In this document: positions 36,501 to 51,209 of the stretch, piece after piece
Position numbering within the stretch: the stretch's first letter is position 1
Layout: the number at the start of each line of letters is the position of its first letter
NCBI RefSeq assembly: GCF_019399895.1
Contig: NC_091880.1
Coordinates: 2,790,001-2,854,000 of the forward strand
DNA: 64,000 nt
DNA from: Cardiocondyla obscurior
Lineage: Eukaryota > Arthropoda > Insecta > Hymenoptera > Formicidae
Reading direction: 5' to 3'
The notes under the pieces: model-generated
What the model was told of the DNA's origin: nothing
Database searches by the model: none
What the model saw: the letters and a program-made list of their open reading frames with translations, nothing else
Translations under genes and position numbers: made by a program

Positions 36501-39500
36501 AAAACTCTAGATAATCAAATAAAATTATTTCCACCAGTTTATCGAGATAAAAGACGGCTGCCGTTAAGTATCGAGTGTACGCGCGAGGTCCAAATAATTT
36601 TATTTCTTCGTATCTATTTTCTATTGCGTATCTTGCGATAGAAACAATTGGGAGAAAATTACGTCTATGACTATAGGTTGGATCTAGGTTCAATTTTAAT
36701 AAAAGGGGCCGGCACACACATTACGTCAGGATATCGCGTCTCAGTCCCACGAGTCTCTTTGTAACAAGTCAAATAATTGATGTGTACATAGCGCACTGTG
36801 GAAACAGGACGTCACCTTGTCACAAAGAAATCGAGAGTCGAGGGTGATATGGGTGGCAAATGTGGCGCGCGATCGTCGATTGGAGCTCCTCTACTGGGAT
36901 GGCTGGCATGAAAAGTTAAGGGGGGGGATCTGTTTCTGCGTAAATAATTATCTAACTACGATCAGATCTATACTTAGCGGAGTCGGAATTTTATTATTTG
37001 AAAAGGGAAATGTTAATAAAGCAGTTATCTTGGTAATGCCTGTAATAATCGATTTTTACTTTCTTGAATACAGCGTAACGTGAAAGATTTAAATTGCGCG
37101 ATGGATATTACACGAACTGTAAAAATGTATATCGGATCGGCGCGTAATTGCCATCATGAATGCACGAACTAGCGTTAACCGATGTTATTCACGACAATAA
37201 TCGCGGTTGCACATTGTGCTTCTCGCTCGCAATCGTTTCGTGCGCAAATATCACAGACCGCGGCTCGCGATGCTCTTGATTCCTAATCAAATGCATCCAT
37301 GCGGCGAGGAATCGTCATACCGGTGTTTGCACAGCTTTACACGCGGTTTGCGTGATATATTGTGAAAAAAAAAAAAAAAAGAAAATAGAAAATTGTAAAG
37401 CTCGGGAGAGTAAAGCAGTAACGAGTGCTTATTTAACGGTAGCGATATAACAGGGCTTAGATCGTTATCTAGTACACAGACGTATTATTTCCCACCGATG
37501 GCAGATTTCATAGCGAATAATCTCTTTGAAGAATGATCTTCCGTGAGTATATAGTATCGTACTGAACAGCTCGAATTTATTTATTATTAAAAGTGGAAAT
37601 TCTTTGAAATATTATATTTCGAATTAAAAGCACCGAAAGCTTGTAATCTCTCCATGATATTAATTTTCTTGAACGGAAACAGGAGTGGTCGAAATAATTT
37701 GCATCGTTCAAGGTTTCTGTATTTTTTTTTTCCTTTTTACAAGTACTTTTTTTTCCGCAAAAAGTTAAAAGTAGCATAGTGTTGATTTATCGTCAAACGC
37801 GCCCACTATTTTTCCGCTAAAATCTCATTAAAAAATAAAATTGTCAGCGACGCTTAAATTTTCTCACTGGGACGTATGTCGCGGTATGTCAACAGTCGGC
37901 GGGTGTCATTTCCGTTTGTGTTCGTTGAGTTATGCCTTCTGATTCCTAATCGAAGAGCGGTATATGCTTTGTTTATTTTGCGGCAATATCGGCGCTCTTT
38001 CGCGTGTGTCTAACCGCGTGCAGTGGCAATACACTGGTATATTATATCTGCCCGGTACCACGAACGATTATTTGCCGTGTCATATACAGCCGCGGCTATA
38101 CGTGCACGTTATGCGGGATCCACGTCGCCGTTGGCAGCGAATGTGTGCTTGCGATCGGTATCGGGGTTCGGCTGGATGGCGACGGCGACGACGGGTCGTG
38201 AGCCTTCCTCCTCCGTGTTCCAGGCGCGATTACGTTCCTGCGGCATTACCGTGCCGCAGGATAATGAAAATAAAGTGGTGGATAAAGAAGCGACGTGCGC
38301 GATCGATACGAACAGGTCTTACGCGAGAAAACCCTTCGGCGACGCCGTGGTAGTCGCGAAAGATCGAAAGGGCTCGCGCGGCGAGAGGATAACAGGTGGG
38401 GCTTTGTGGAAAGATGAGCGCGTCGCGAACATCGTTTGTCTCGAAGCCGAAACAGGGAGGAAATGTTTGCTTAAGAAACTGGTAAAGACTTAAATGCGCA
38501 CGTCGCATAGAAAACGTTCGTAAAATAAAAAAAATTATTTATTTAAAAAAAAAAAAAAAAACAGAAGAAACGAAATTGCGAATGCGAGCATATAATTTGG
38601 AGTATCGCGGTCAGTTAAAGGCTAATGTTTATTATTACAAAATAATGCGACATTTGTACGAGTTCTTTGGACTTTAAATTCGCGGAGAGAACAGAGATTA
38701 CGCAATCCTATCGCATTCAAAACGACCCGGCATGCAGGTTTTCGTATTCATTCCGGTATTTCATGGTGGCTAGCCGCGTGATTGTTCGCACGGGCACGTT
38801 GCACGCGTGTATCGCCGATTTTACTGATGGCGTTAGCAGGTGCAGCGGAGCGCGATGCGGGGTTTAACGTCGATCTGTAGCACGCGAATCGTGGTTTGGC
38901 GTAACAAATCGAGGGTATTTCCTCGTTTTCTTTTCATTATACTGGAGGGATGACTTTTATGCCCATCTGCTGTTCCGCGTGCGTATCGATATGATTTACG
39001 GATCGACTATTTCTTTGGATGGTAATCCTGATGTATCCGACGCGTAACGGAATTAACGTTGAGAAATGACGAGGGGCACGCGTAATTGGCAAGATAGTCT
39101 CCACGAAATCTGCCGGTAGTTCGCGCTTGCTAAATTTGTCGCGTCTTACTTTTTTAATTATTTTGCAAAGATTTCCATTATTAATATTATTGCTTATTTT
39201 TTCATTTTTTCTCTCTCGCTGAAATAAGAAACGGAGTAAAACCGATGACCAGAATTGACTGCCAACGAGAGAGCAAAGTTAATAAAGTTGTGAGACCTGC
39301 GTCGGGTGGGGAGAACGAAATTACTTTAATCGCGGGCACACGACGTTAAAGGGATTAATAAAAAGGCACCGTAACGTTTCATGTGTGTCTTCACCGTCGA
39401 TGCCGCGGTCTGCCCTTTTTCTTTTTTTTTTCTCTTCGGCGGAATCGTCGCTTCTCTCGGTCCATTTTTTTTTCTCTTTCGTTTATGAGAAAAAAACGTG

Positions 39501-40302
39501 ACTCGTCATTAAACGATATTAAGCCATCACGAAACGTAGTCGACAAGTGCAGTCTCAGAGCCGCAATTATGTATCCAACGTTAAGGAACCGCTCTTCTCG
39601 CGCAGTGTGTTTAATGCGCGCAGTGTAAATCGCTCTCGTATCGAAACGCGGTATTCGTGCGATCGTACTTAAGTCGTTCACTTTTGCGCTTTGGATTTTT
39701 ACGAATTTTCACGGATCGAGCGCCCTTCGTTGATATCCACGTTCATCATTCGATACTACTCAACATCGCGAGATTTTAGGCACAATCGAGGAATAGTTTA
39801 ACCTCGATTCTCTGATCGAAAGAAAGGTAATTTCTGATGGAATTAAATTCAAAGAGTGCAGACGCTTTTAAATTTTAATTGAAAAAAATCACGAGCAGAT
39901 GTACCCGCGATACTTGGGCCGCGCGATAGTTGGCCACACGGTGCGAGTGATTGAGAATTTTCAGAATGAAATACGAAAGGATGATCGATGGGATCTTATG
40001 ATAAGTGCACCGCTCCCGCAATCGACGGGGGCACCATTCGTCGAATTCGCGACGGTGGTGCAGAACGTTTAAAGGTGTAATTAAGCTGTCAATAGCTCAT
40101 CGGTTTCGTCTTTCGCTAATCGAGGTATTCACACTGCAATTAGCATCTCGGCGATAGAATTCTTCACTGCCAACTGCAAAGTCATCTTTGCATTAATCAC
40201 TTGAGCAAACGTGCACGGTACGCATTATAAAGAAATCAACAAAGCAGAAAAGGTAGCGATGAAGTAACGACTGATTGTATATTTCTTTTTTTTTTCTCTC
40301 TC

Positions 40303-40334
<32 letters not shown>

Positions 40335-40484
40335 CGGAGAAATTAATCTCGCGAGAACAGACACGTATAAATTACAATGATCCTTCCGTCGTAAATGCAA
40401 GTACTTGACGTAGAAGCAGCCGGTGAGCGCGTAACATGAAATCGTTCGGAAAACGGTCAAGTGACGGGACGATTTGGGTTGAGA

Positions 40485-41543
40485 AAAATCACTGCTAAGA
40501 ACGCATCAGTGTCATGCTCGCATGAAATGTGGACCCTAAGGGTCTTTAACGAAGGGTTCCTTGACCGCGGTAGGAAGCCCGTGAGAGATCTGTATCTTCG
40601 TGGCTAAAAATATGGCGGGCGCAGGAGGGAACGCGAGGAACGCGCAAAGGAAGAAACAAGAAAAAAAAAAAAAAAAACAAAAAAAGGGCCAGGGTTCGAA
40701 GTTAGAAGGAAGCGGGATATCTGGGCGCGCGCGTGTGTCTTTAACCCCGAGTGCATCGAACGTAGGGCATTTTTGCGTGTTGTATATCTTACCAGCGATT
40801 ATTTTGCCGCCGATTATAACGGGTTTTTTGCTTTTTTGTACGGCCGCGCGATAGTCGAAGTTGTCAGCTGTGACGCCGGGCAACAGATGTATTCGTTAAC
40901 TCGACTCTCGCGGAGTATTTAGCGATGCTATCGACCACCATGATCTTGATTTACTAATTACTCATTAAGGCAAATCGTAATTTATGCGAATGCTGCCAGC
41001 GCGCGCTCATATTGGAAGGTTTCGCCGATTCTACCTGCATCCCTTTCCAACGGTCTGGTTCCTCAAAACCGGACCTCGTTAAACGGTCGGGTGAAGCGAA
41101 AACAAAGAAATAAATTAATAACTCGTGCATGTGTGACGCGCACGAACCGTCAAGTCGGACGAAATCTTCTGCTTCTCGCCATTCGCGAGTCTCGTAAAAA
41201 TCAGCGCAATTAGTCGTCCTACGGATCGTCCCTTTCAACCCGTTGCGACCCAGAGTTCGCCGACCGGCGGCAAGTCGGGCCCCTTTTTCTCCCCCTGTCT
41301 GCCTTCTCTTTCCTCGCTTTACCTTCTTCCCCGGCGTTCTCTCTCACCCTACTTCGTGCCATGCTGTGCTTTGCGGAAGATCGGATTTGTCAGATACTCG
41401 AGCGAGGAAGGTGGAGGCAGAAGGGGAGTGAGTCTTAAGTGGAGGGCATCCGGCTGCCAAAGGGCCCCGAGGGCCCGGCCGGCCGGAGCAGCTGTTTTCG
41501 GGTGCGATGACACTTGCCGTCCCGCGCTCTCAGCATGCCCGCA

Positions 41544-41575
<32 letters not shown>

Positions 41576-44500
41576 AACGTAACGCAACGCCCGACGCGCG
41601 ACGCGACCCGCAGGGCTCCGCAAAAAACCGCAGAAGGGCGAACCTTCAATGGGGCACGTGCCCTTACGAGTCAATTCACTCGCGAAGTTTATTCTTGGCT
41701 TTTCTCTTATGCGCTTCTTCGTTCTCCTCCTCTTCCTTTCTTTTCTCCCGCGTACATATGTGTATAATTGATATCCGATGCATCGTCAATGTAACAAAGT
41801 CAATTTATCTTAATCAAATGTGCGGTCGCCCGGCCGCGAGTGAGCATCGGTCTCTAGAAAAAAAAAAAAAAAATTAACAAAGAAGAATCAATAAACCTGC
41901 TTCTGTCCTGAGATTTTATGTCTTTTGTAAAAAAAAAAAAAGAAAAAAAGGAACAGAAAACCAGAAAAAAGAAACGACTTTTGCGCGCTAATTAAATTTT
42001 GACGCTACTAATAACGGTCTCGATAAAATCGTATCTTTATCGAGCGGCCACTTACGTCGATATTATATCCGCGTGAAACTGAAGCGCGTAATATCTATGG
42101 CTCGCTTTTCGTAACGATCGTCATAACTTCCCGGCGTGGCGGCTCGGCTGAAATAAATTATTCCAAGAATTTTCCTGCACGCGAGAGAAAAAGAGAGCGG
42201 GGGAGAGAAAGCGAGAACGTTGCTGTTCCTGCCCCTCGAGGGGGTCGTCTCACAGCGGTTTTTACACAATTCCCCATGTCTTCGTGTCGTATCAGCGACA
42301 TGACTGACGTTTTTATTTGCATTCGTCGTGTCGTGTTACACGGCCGTACTCGCGCGCGAAAAGCGCTACTTATCTTTACAGCTTCGTATTGTATATACGA
42401 TCACACGTACGATCGCTTCAGCCCTCGTGGCATGGCTGGCGATCATTATCATTAGCGAGCGGCGCGAGTTATTCTTCCTCTCGGCTAATCAGCGATGACC
42501 CACTTCATTAAACCCTGTTAAATAATTTCCATATCGAGTGCGAGTGATCTGTCTAACTTCTCCGCTCCTCTTACCTTACGTGAAAAGAGTCGTTTTTTTC
42601 CCCTTTTTTCGCGTAATTACACGTGAATTACTAATAATTTTTTAACTTAGCTTTTATCCGGATATCAGATTTATATTCCCCGCTCCCGCTTATTCGTTAA
42701 ATTTCGAACGCGTTTAATTTTTATCGATGTTATAACGCTTGCTTTTCGTCAACGTTTGCCGGTTTTACAAGCTGTTGTTTCGTTACATTTGTTTATCTGT
42801 CGACGCTCGCTCGTCTTTATTTTTATTTTATTTCGTTTATTCGCGATCGTCGGTATAATAAGAAAGTCGCGCGTTTTACATTTCTTTGTTCCTATCGTTT
42901 CGAATTCTAACGAGTCCGTGTCATAATTAATTATCCGAACGGAATGTATCGCAACTTTCTCTCTGCATTTAGAACTCGTGGTTTTTAACGCGAAATGAAA
43001 AACATTTGGTTTCCTTTATAAATTCGTGGATTTACATTGATTGGGCTTTCGACTAAATTGTAAACAGAATTGCAAGGGCGAGGATTAGGAGCGTAGTGTT
43101 TGCGTATGCGGGTGCAGGGTCTCGAATAGGATCCGAGTAACCCAAACCTCAGCAGGTTTTTCAGATGCAGGTGGTTTGCCAGCATGCGAACGTATGAATA
43201 GAAGACGAACAGGTGTATCTACTCATTGTGAACATGCAGAAGCGTACCGTATATTTGCACGGACGACGCGGAGAAGACGGTTTCCCCGTTTCGTTCTTCA
43301 TATTGTCCGCAGGGTTGAGCATTAACGCAAATGACACTAAACATACGAAAGGGATGATATATTAAATATATATAAATATATATATTTTTTTTTACTTTGT
43401 TCAATTAGTAACACGCGTAATTCAACAGCGGTGAAAAAAAAGAACAAAAAAACAAAATTTATCTCGCAAATAAATTCCGAGTTATCGGCGACACGGCAAG
43501 CGGGAACGCGTTTTTTCGCTTCGTATTCTTCGAATAATGTATGAGAGGCAGTGCGTTATCGGTAGATAAAAGGAGAAAGGAGAAAGATACGGCGAAACGC
43601 GCTCAGAGAAAGCACCACGACGTCTCGTGGGCGCTGGACTATATAATTATACTTATTCGATATCCATCGCGGATCGTCGCGGTAATCCCGTCGATTATTA
43701 ACACATGCCTAGGATCAATATCTTGCGCATCCTTCCTCCTCCCCCGTATGCACCGCGCCTTATGTCAGGGGGGCTCGACATCGAGGAGCCCGCGGGCCAA
43801 CTGCTGCACTTGGCTGCGAGGCTGCACTTTCGATAGTGCGGACGACTCGGCGGGAGCCACGCGCCGGGCCTTATGGGCCTCACGGGGTAATTAATACCCC
43901 AGACGAAGTACGCCTGTATGCGAGCGTGTACGTGAAACCGATATCTTACGCCCCCGCCGTCCGCATCTTCTCTCCCTTTTTTCCTTTCTCCCGTCCCGCC
44001 GACTCGCCTCTTTCTTCTTGTTTTTTTTTTTTTTTTTTCTTTTTTTCCCTTATTTTTTGTTTGAGATATTAGAGGTTCTTCTCCACGGAGGCCGTATGGG
44101 CCCTGTAATAATTGGCACGTGCAAAAAGGGGACGGGCCGCCCTGCTAGCACGCTGTGCGCTGCCCTTAAAATTCGACATTGGGTCAGTGATGCGCAAAAT
44201 TGATCCGGTAGATCGACACGTTAGATTAATTCGCCTATCCAGCCGGGAGCGAGGGGGAGAGGGAGCAGCAGGTTATATTCGCTTTGAAAAAACACACAAG
44301 GTGCACGGCGATGGCGCGATGGTCAAGATTTGTTTAACAGTAATTAGTCGTTGTGACGTTTGCCAAGTAAAATATATTACGTAGAAATGTGTGAGGAAAC
44401 AATTTATCAGTCAATGTTCAATCAAAAAGATGTATAAATAAGTTCAAAGTATTTTAATTAATTTATCTACTAAGCTAAATATTAAATAAGGATTATCATC

Positions 44501-47500
44501 TTAATAGATTCATATATAAAGATGAAAATTAAAATAATGATCCAACTTTATGTTGATTATCTCATAAAATACTCAAAATTATTAATAAAAATACGTTTAG
44601 ACTTGGTAAGATTTAGATACGCAGATTATTTGCTTTTATAAGAAATTAAATAAAAAATACCCAAATTTGGTATTTTAATTAAAATAATGTTATTAAAAGA
44701 GTCGATATATACATATATATTTCTTTTTTTTTAAACAAGATTAAACAATTTTTATTGAAAGATGATAATCCTGCGAAAAGGCATATTGAGAACCGCTGTT
44801 GTAGCCACGAGAACGGGGAGGATTGAAGGCTCGAGAGACGCTGAGGGGATTATTAAACGGTGGTAATAGCGGTAATAAACACAATTACAATAATCTCGAT
44901 GCTCGCGAGGCAGCGGCTGACCTCAGCAGCAAAGGTATAAAGTGATTTAGGTATGATGTATCGCTTGACAAACGATGTCTTCATCGCTCCAAGCTGCAAG
45001 CGTCACTCTCCGAAATTATTAGAACGAAACGAAGCTTACGTTAATCGTAATTGATTATTTATGATATTATTAGCTACGAAAGCCGCGCAAAGAACGCGTT
45101 GAATCAGTAACGCGTTAAATCGGCCACGTGAGTGAGCGCGATTGCACTTTTCCGCCCATAGACGATCGAAAGCGCGATTCGAAAGCCGCGGGAGATTAAT
45201 TGGGCCGATTAAGCCGAGTGCGATTAAAAGAAGGAGGCGGAGATAAGGCGGCAATCCATAAAAAGTCAAATATAGCCGGGCGTCGGCAGGCGATCCGGAA
45301 ATAAACGCGAGTGCATTTAAACGGTGCCCCGATTGTTGTTGCCACTTTGGTAGCCCCCTTACAATATAAGAGTTACTTATCTTACGAAATAACGGCGCCA
45401 ATTATTTATTCGCCGAGGAACTGAACGCGAGAAATAAGTTTTCTTCGGTATTTTTGACCGCGGTAAGACAGCTTCAAATATTTACGCTGTTTTTCATAGT
45501 TTCTACTCACCTTACCGCGAGTTTCTCTCCAACCGGCGGACAATGCGCATTTGCACCGGCGACGGTGGCCAATCAAGTATTATAATTCGTCGTTCGCCCC
45601 AGAGCGACGCATAATTTAATGCAAACAAGACCCTTAAAGATCGGCCAGCAGCCACTTTAAAAGTCACTGTTCACGCCTGTCGTAATATTTTATGTACGAA
45701 TGAACACCGGGACCCGCGGGGGTTACCTTTTGTGTCGCCACACGTCACCCGTAATTTATGTCCTTTTAAATAGGGTGAATCTATAACGGGAGGGTGGGGA
45801 GGTCAGCCTACCACCAAAAAACCACGGAAGAAAAAAAAAGAGGGAAAAAGAAATCGTTGAATGCGTTCGTCTTCTCGCCTCGTGACCCGGCTCCCCAGTC
45901 CGTTTGCCTACCGAAACTTGTCGCGGGTGTAAATCACACGTGACATTGCTTTCGTTCGTTTCCAAGGGTGAAAGCGAGCTCGATCGAGTGAAAATTAGGA
46001 CGAGAATTATGCAGTATTTCGCGCCTTGTCGGTTAGCACCTTCGGGCTCTTCAGGATCTCGAATTCGACCTTTCTCCTGAGCAGGTTCTCTCGATTTTAC
46101 GGGGGATGTCTCGGCTTGACAGGGGTTGGATTACACGGGTAAACACGTCGAAGGTTTCGACTCGGTGAACACTCGGGGGGCGGGAAAGCGAGGAGCACTC
46201 TTGGGTAAAAATACTCGGAATTATAACGCATTCACGTAGACATTTTTTGATATCGTGGGATAGTCCGTTGCTCGAGGATGGGAGCTATAAAATCGCAGAA
46301 ATATCACACGTGGAATAATAAAATTTAATAAAAGTATGCGTGCGAGAGAAATAATTTAAGTCAAATTTTCTATAAAAGTTTTTTAAATTTTTTTATTTAA
46401 TTTTTCAAAAGATTGAATTCAGAAAATCGATATGTTTTTTTTGTTCTTGTAAACATTTGCGTGCATCTGCGACTTATTTTGAAGCGGTTAGCCTCAAGTT
46501 TATTTGTGGTATTGAAAAGCTGTTGCAATTGACGTAACGCGAGCGGAGGCTGCGACGATGTTATACGGGTAAACGGGCAGGTGGATCTGAATAGGCAGAG
46601 GTTTAGTAGCAATAAACGTCTGGTGTTACGTTAGCACGTAAAACATGATAAGCGAGAAATACGTCGTTCCCTGTTAGTTAGAGACCGCGACTTTTTCAGA
46701 TTTTATTTCTTATGAATGAAAAGAATTAATTTTATTCTTTCCCTTGACCCTACGTGCGACTTTAAAAAATGATTGGAACTCCTGGGTGTAAATCTAAGAG
46801 CTTTAGGCGACGATACGTTGAGTCCAGAAATTGCCAAGTTATATTTATTATAAAAAAAAAATTTAATAAACGCATTCAGTAAATCAAATACGAATGATCG
46901 TTCGTCGCGCTTCTTAATTTTAATCGCAAGGTTTGTTCTAGTCATTTAAAAAAAATTACGAATGTAGAACGTCAAATAAGCACGAGGGTTCTTTTATAAT
47001 TTATGACATTGTTAACGGTACGATATCTATATCTACGATATATAAATAACAAATAAATAGCGCGTGGAAAAATTAACGTTTGTACGCACATAAATTTTGA
47101 TGGAGAGCAAGTAGAAAAGGAAATTTAATAACGGCACCGAGGAGGATTTCTCTGAGTGCCATGGTTAATTTAATTTTATTTTTTCTCCCCCTTTTTTTTA
47201 TTATAACGACGCGAGATTAATACGGCGGAAGAATCGGAGTGAGACAGCGGTGGATGCCGCGGTAGGTAATGAAGGTAATAAATGAGGGAAGCCAGAGCGA
47301 GGAAAGGGCAGGTGCGAGCGCGTGCCACGTGATAAGGTGGATCCTTAAAGAGCTCTACATGCATACATATACGCCAGCGAGAGAGAAGCGTCATACAGAG
47401 GATAGCGTGCGCCTCTTACACGCGTCGTGCAGACCGCGCTCTTTGTTTTTTAACCACTGTCGATGCATAGTACACACATCAGAGTTTCCTTTTGCGAATT

Positions 47501-50500
47501 ATTTCCGACGCGAGCCACCCTTTCAGTCGTAACGATCACCGACGAATCTCTTTATTGCAAATTAATCTGCACTTCCAGCTCGAGCTAGACTCCCGAGGAA
47601 TATAAATTTAAAACGTTTAAAATTACTTAAAATTACTTCAAGTAATTTTGAGATGAGATAAAAATTAACGAATTAGACGCGATGCAATAGCGCGAAGACG
47701 AAGTCAAAGTTTAGAACGGTGAAATAAAGCTTCCCGTCTTTCCGAGCTCGGTTCATCTGGAGCGAAAGGAAATTAATGACTGGAGGTCTTATCCCGCTGG
47801 AAGATAATAAGGCACATGGGGTATTCCTCGAAAATTTCCTCGTAAAATGACCAGCTTCTCTCTCTCTGCAGCAGGTATTTTAAACGTTTCTCACGTTAAC
47901 GTGATTGCTACCTGTATTCGAATGTGCTAATAAAACGTTCCTTAGATGAAACTAAAACGTTTATCCTTGGCGCTTAAAAAATTCGTGAGAAAAATTCGTG
48001 CTTAGAAAAGTGTCAGTTCTGATCAAAGGCACTGGCAAAAATGAAAAAATAAAAAGCAATCTTCGCGAAAACTTAAGTAAAAGCGTATCATGCGTCGCGA
48101 ATGAAGCCCGTTCGAAGACCGCAGTGCGCCCGCGATTTATTAAATTATACAGATCGAATGCGATGCACGCGCGAGATAAACGCAGCCGTGCGGTTGTACG
48201 CTGTTGTGCTGCTTCTTTTCTTTTTCCACTCTTCTTTATTTCGTTCCTTTTTTTTTCCTGCGAGTTTTAAATAAGCTTCCAAATCCTTGCTCTTTTTTTT
48301 ATTAATAAATCCTGAAATGTAAAATACAGTAAGATTAATTTCGTCTCAATAACTACTTTTGAAGTTACTTTCAGTCGGAAAAACAATCTAGTAAGATTAA
48401 CATCCGGAAGAAAAGAAGCAAATGCGTTAAACGCAAATTATTTTCGCGGTTCAGATTGATTCCCTCAGAATGACTTTGAGGATGCAACTCGCGTAAGGCA
48501 TTGATCGAGATTGAATTTCAATTCTCAACCTCCGCGTTCCGCGCTGCCCTTGCAACCCTTCGCGATTCCTTCTTCTATCGCATACCCCGGATTCCCGTGG
48601 CCGCCCGTCGCGCCACGTCGTGTGGCAATTCACGGAATCCGGTAATCCTTATAATCGTCACGGCGCGGTAGGCTTACGGCGAAATTCGCGGTTTTCACCG
48701 AGGCGCGGTATGCCCATACTAGGTGCACTAGCGCAACTTGCCCGGTGGCAATAACCGAGGTTTATGCACTTCTCGGCAAAGCCGCCTTGCGGCCCTCAAA
48801 CGCCGGTGTAGATTGACGGCCGGTAATGGACAATGCGTACCCCTAATCACGCCCTTGCCCGTCACGTTCCGCGAATATCGAAGGAATTAGCCGTGGGTGA
48901 TTATAGATGCCGGTCTTCCCGCCGCGAGGTGCGCTCCGTACTTTAGCGGCCGTATTTATTGTTTTCCGTAATTCGTGAGCGCGAGTAACGACGCAGGCAG
49001 ATTTTATAGCGATAGGCCGCGGTTATAGAAAGTTTACCAGAAACAAACCACCGTAGTTCTTTGTGATCGGACGACCGGGCTGAAAAGAATCCTCGATTCG
49101 ATTGATTTTGAATCTTTCTTAATTTTGTAAATTTGTAAAAAAAAAAAAGAAAGAAAAAAAATTTAAGACGTTTAGAAAAGGAAATGTAGCGATGTGAAGT
49201 TATGTATGCGTAATTATACTTTACATTAAATATATCAGATAACTTTTTATTATTTTTTAATTATGGGGAAATAATATTAATAAATTGAGATATTTTTTTT
49301 TGGAACTTGCGAAAATCTGCAAATTACGAACGACGGTCGGAAGAAATCGGTCGAGTCCACGTGCCTCGTTATCTCGCAAATATATCCCGGGTAATGGACA
49401 AGTATTGCCATAAAGGAGGGGATGACATGACGTATCAATTTATGCCAACGATCGGGAAGAGTGGCAAGTGCATAAATAAGCGCGGTCTCTCCTCGTGCAA
49501 TCCCGAAAAACTTCCAAGGAGAGACCCGTCTGAAAGGCGTCCCTTCCCTCCTACTCGACCGGACCCTGCAACGGCGCGCGGTCTTCTACAGGTGTTCCCT
49601 ATCGGAGTATCACTGTATACATATTTAATGCCGCGTGGATTTTGCAACACGCCTTGGATTGAAGCGCATAATTTATTCGATGCTGCGCGCCCGCCGCTAA
49701 AAACCGCTTCGGAAGGTCTTTGCCCTTTTAACGAAGAGCGCGCCTCGCCGCGAGCAGATTGATCAAATATCCATGAAAAATTGTCATCGTAGAAAATTTA
49801 TATTACCAAAATTAATTTATATTACCTGCGCGTATACGTAAATGCAATTAAATATTTAATTAATATTTCCTTTTTGTAAAACTATACGTTAAAGAAAGCG
49901 AGCGAGCGTTATTTAGTTATAAGTTCATGATAATATTCGCTTTAGCATTCGATGTAATATTTTGAGCATTTAATATCTTTTACTGTATTCGGCATATATG
50001 TATTTATCACGCGTTAACCTACGTAGGGGTGGAATAAACAAATCCGCTGGCCTAGTAGAGGTTGGGTGGGTGGGGTGGGGAGATTACGTTTCGCCTGAGC
50101 TCTCGCTCTCGCTCACGCATTCCTCCGCCAGAGCCCTAACGGTACGCAATACGCAGGTAGCGAAGTTCCATAGTTGTGCGTACGTGCTGAAAAAATAGTT
50201 TTACACGATAACGAGAACTCTTTCGGGTTACACGCATTAACTTCTATAATTGATTTGCACGCTATGAACATTTACGGACTTAATACTTCTCGTGCATTAC
50301 TTATAACTATTTATAACGCCACAGATCTAAGTAATCGTATCTGATATATACTTTTAATGTGTACTACATCTTTTATTCCGTATTACAAAGTGATTCGCCC
50401 TTCTTGTCGCGGTGGGCGAGCCTAATATCCGAAAGATCTTAACGAAGTAGGACTTTATTCTGTTTAGATATAAATCCAATGGAGGAAGTAACGCGTATTC

Positions 50501-50635
50501 TTGTCGCCGATATGAAGTATACGAACCGTAGCCGGTTCGTCGGTTTATTCGGGAGTGCCGTTCTGTGTCGCGCGAACGATTTTAATTGATATCTGACTCT
50601 CTCGCGATTAAATTCATCCGGTCGCGGCCTTCGCG
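40485..50635. other. Gene desert, part 2; no gene recognised
   Basis: No conserved protein frame. A CAACGG hexamer repeat lies at about 41,543-41,578. CpG-richer blocks near 41.2-41.7, 43.7-44.3 and 48.5-49.1 kb alternate with AT-rich DNA. One 151-codon frame at 49,307-49,762 has no recognisable domain and I do not annotate it. The site AAAATCACTGCT at 40485-40496 resembles the DNA site bound by GFI1/Senseless proteins. Confidence 0.5.
41543..41578. repeat. (CAACGG)n hexamer repeat
   Basis: About five imperfect CAACGG/CAACGA units in a CpG-rich block. Non-coding as far as I can tell. Confidence 0.8.
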
Positions 50636-50741
50636 AGGATCAATCCGTGTGGAAGGACGGTCCGACTCGACATCCCAAACAACCTGAGAGGAGGAGGAGG
50701 CCTAGGAGAGAGGCATCATGCTTTGGAGGATCAACGTTGAG
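50636..50741 (+). ncRNA. Putative non-coding exon, copy B of the repeated exon family
   Basis: Ends at a GAG|GTGAGG donor (exon end 50,741). The 5' end is uncertain and may be a transcription start. It contains GTGTGGAAGGACGGTCCGAC and CTGAGAGGAGGAGGAGGCCT, close to copy C about 610 bases downstream. The intron after both donors also starts alike (GTGAGGAT..TTT), so B and C are a tandem duplication that includes the splice site. Relative to C there is a 2-base indel in the core, which breaks any shared frame. Confidence 0.5.
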
Positions 50742-51209
50742 GTGAGGATCTCTTTCTTTTCTTTGCAAAATGTTAAGTTTAGCGTTATCGAGATCGAAAT
50801 CGGGCATTAATGAACAAGCGTAGCAATGAATCCGACTCTCGAATCATCGTGATGTAGTTAAATTAATATTTAATATAATATTTCGACGTTGGGACGTAGA
50901 GTGAGGGGCGCGGGGGAACGGGTGACGAGTGAGTAACCACGTGATCACGTACGCCACAAAGCTGCTGGTTTACGTGATCACGCCGTAACCTTGTACCGCG
51001 CCGGACGCCGAACGATGCGTAGTTAACGTAGATCACCACGTGCCGTTGTCGTAGACTAGGAAGCGCCAAAAAATTGTTAGCCAACGCGACGATCTCGTGT
51101 CGCGGTGAGTAAGAGAGAACGACGAGCGGGACATTACGAGCGGGTGTCTTTTGATATTCAGAAAATATTAAGCAATACTAATGAAGTACAACTTTGTTTT
51201 CTGTTGCAG

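Larger units (their letters stand above)
30579..40484. other. Gene desert, part 1; no gene recognised
   Basis: Mostly AT-rich, with scattered CpG-rich islets. Simple repeats include (CGT)n at 31263-31283, a tandem pair of a 15-base CG-rich unit at about 33,546-33,575, and a poly-T run at about 36,045-36,069. Short frames have no recognisable protein character. Given senseless at the right edge, parts may be regulatory, but I can point to no proven enhancer. Confidence 0.5.

Noticed and set aside
40600..40883. Lysine-rich and phenylalanine-rich frames around a poly-A run
   Set aside because: Low complexity caused by the A-run; no homologous character.
49307..49762. 151-codon open frame in the desert
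   Set aside because: No recognisable domain, no splice or codon pattern resembling the real genes here, and it sits in mixed-composition non-coding DNA.
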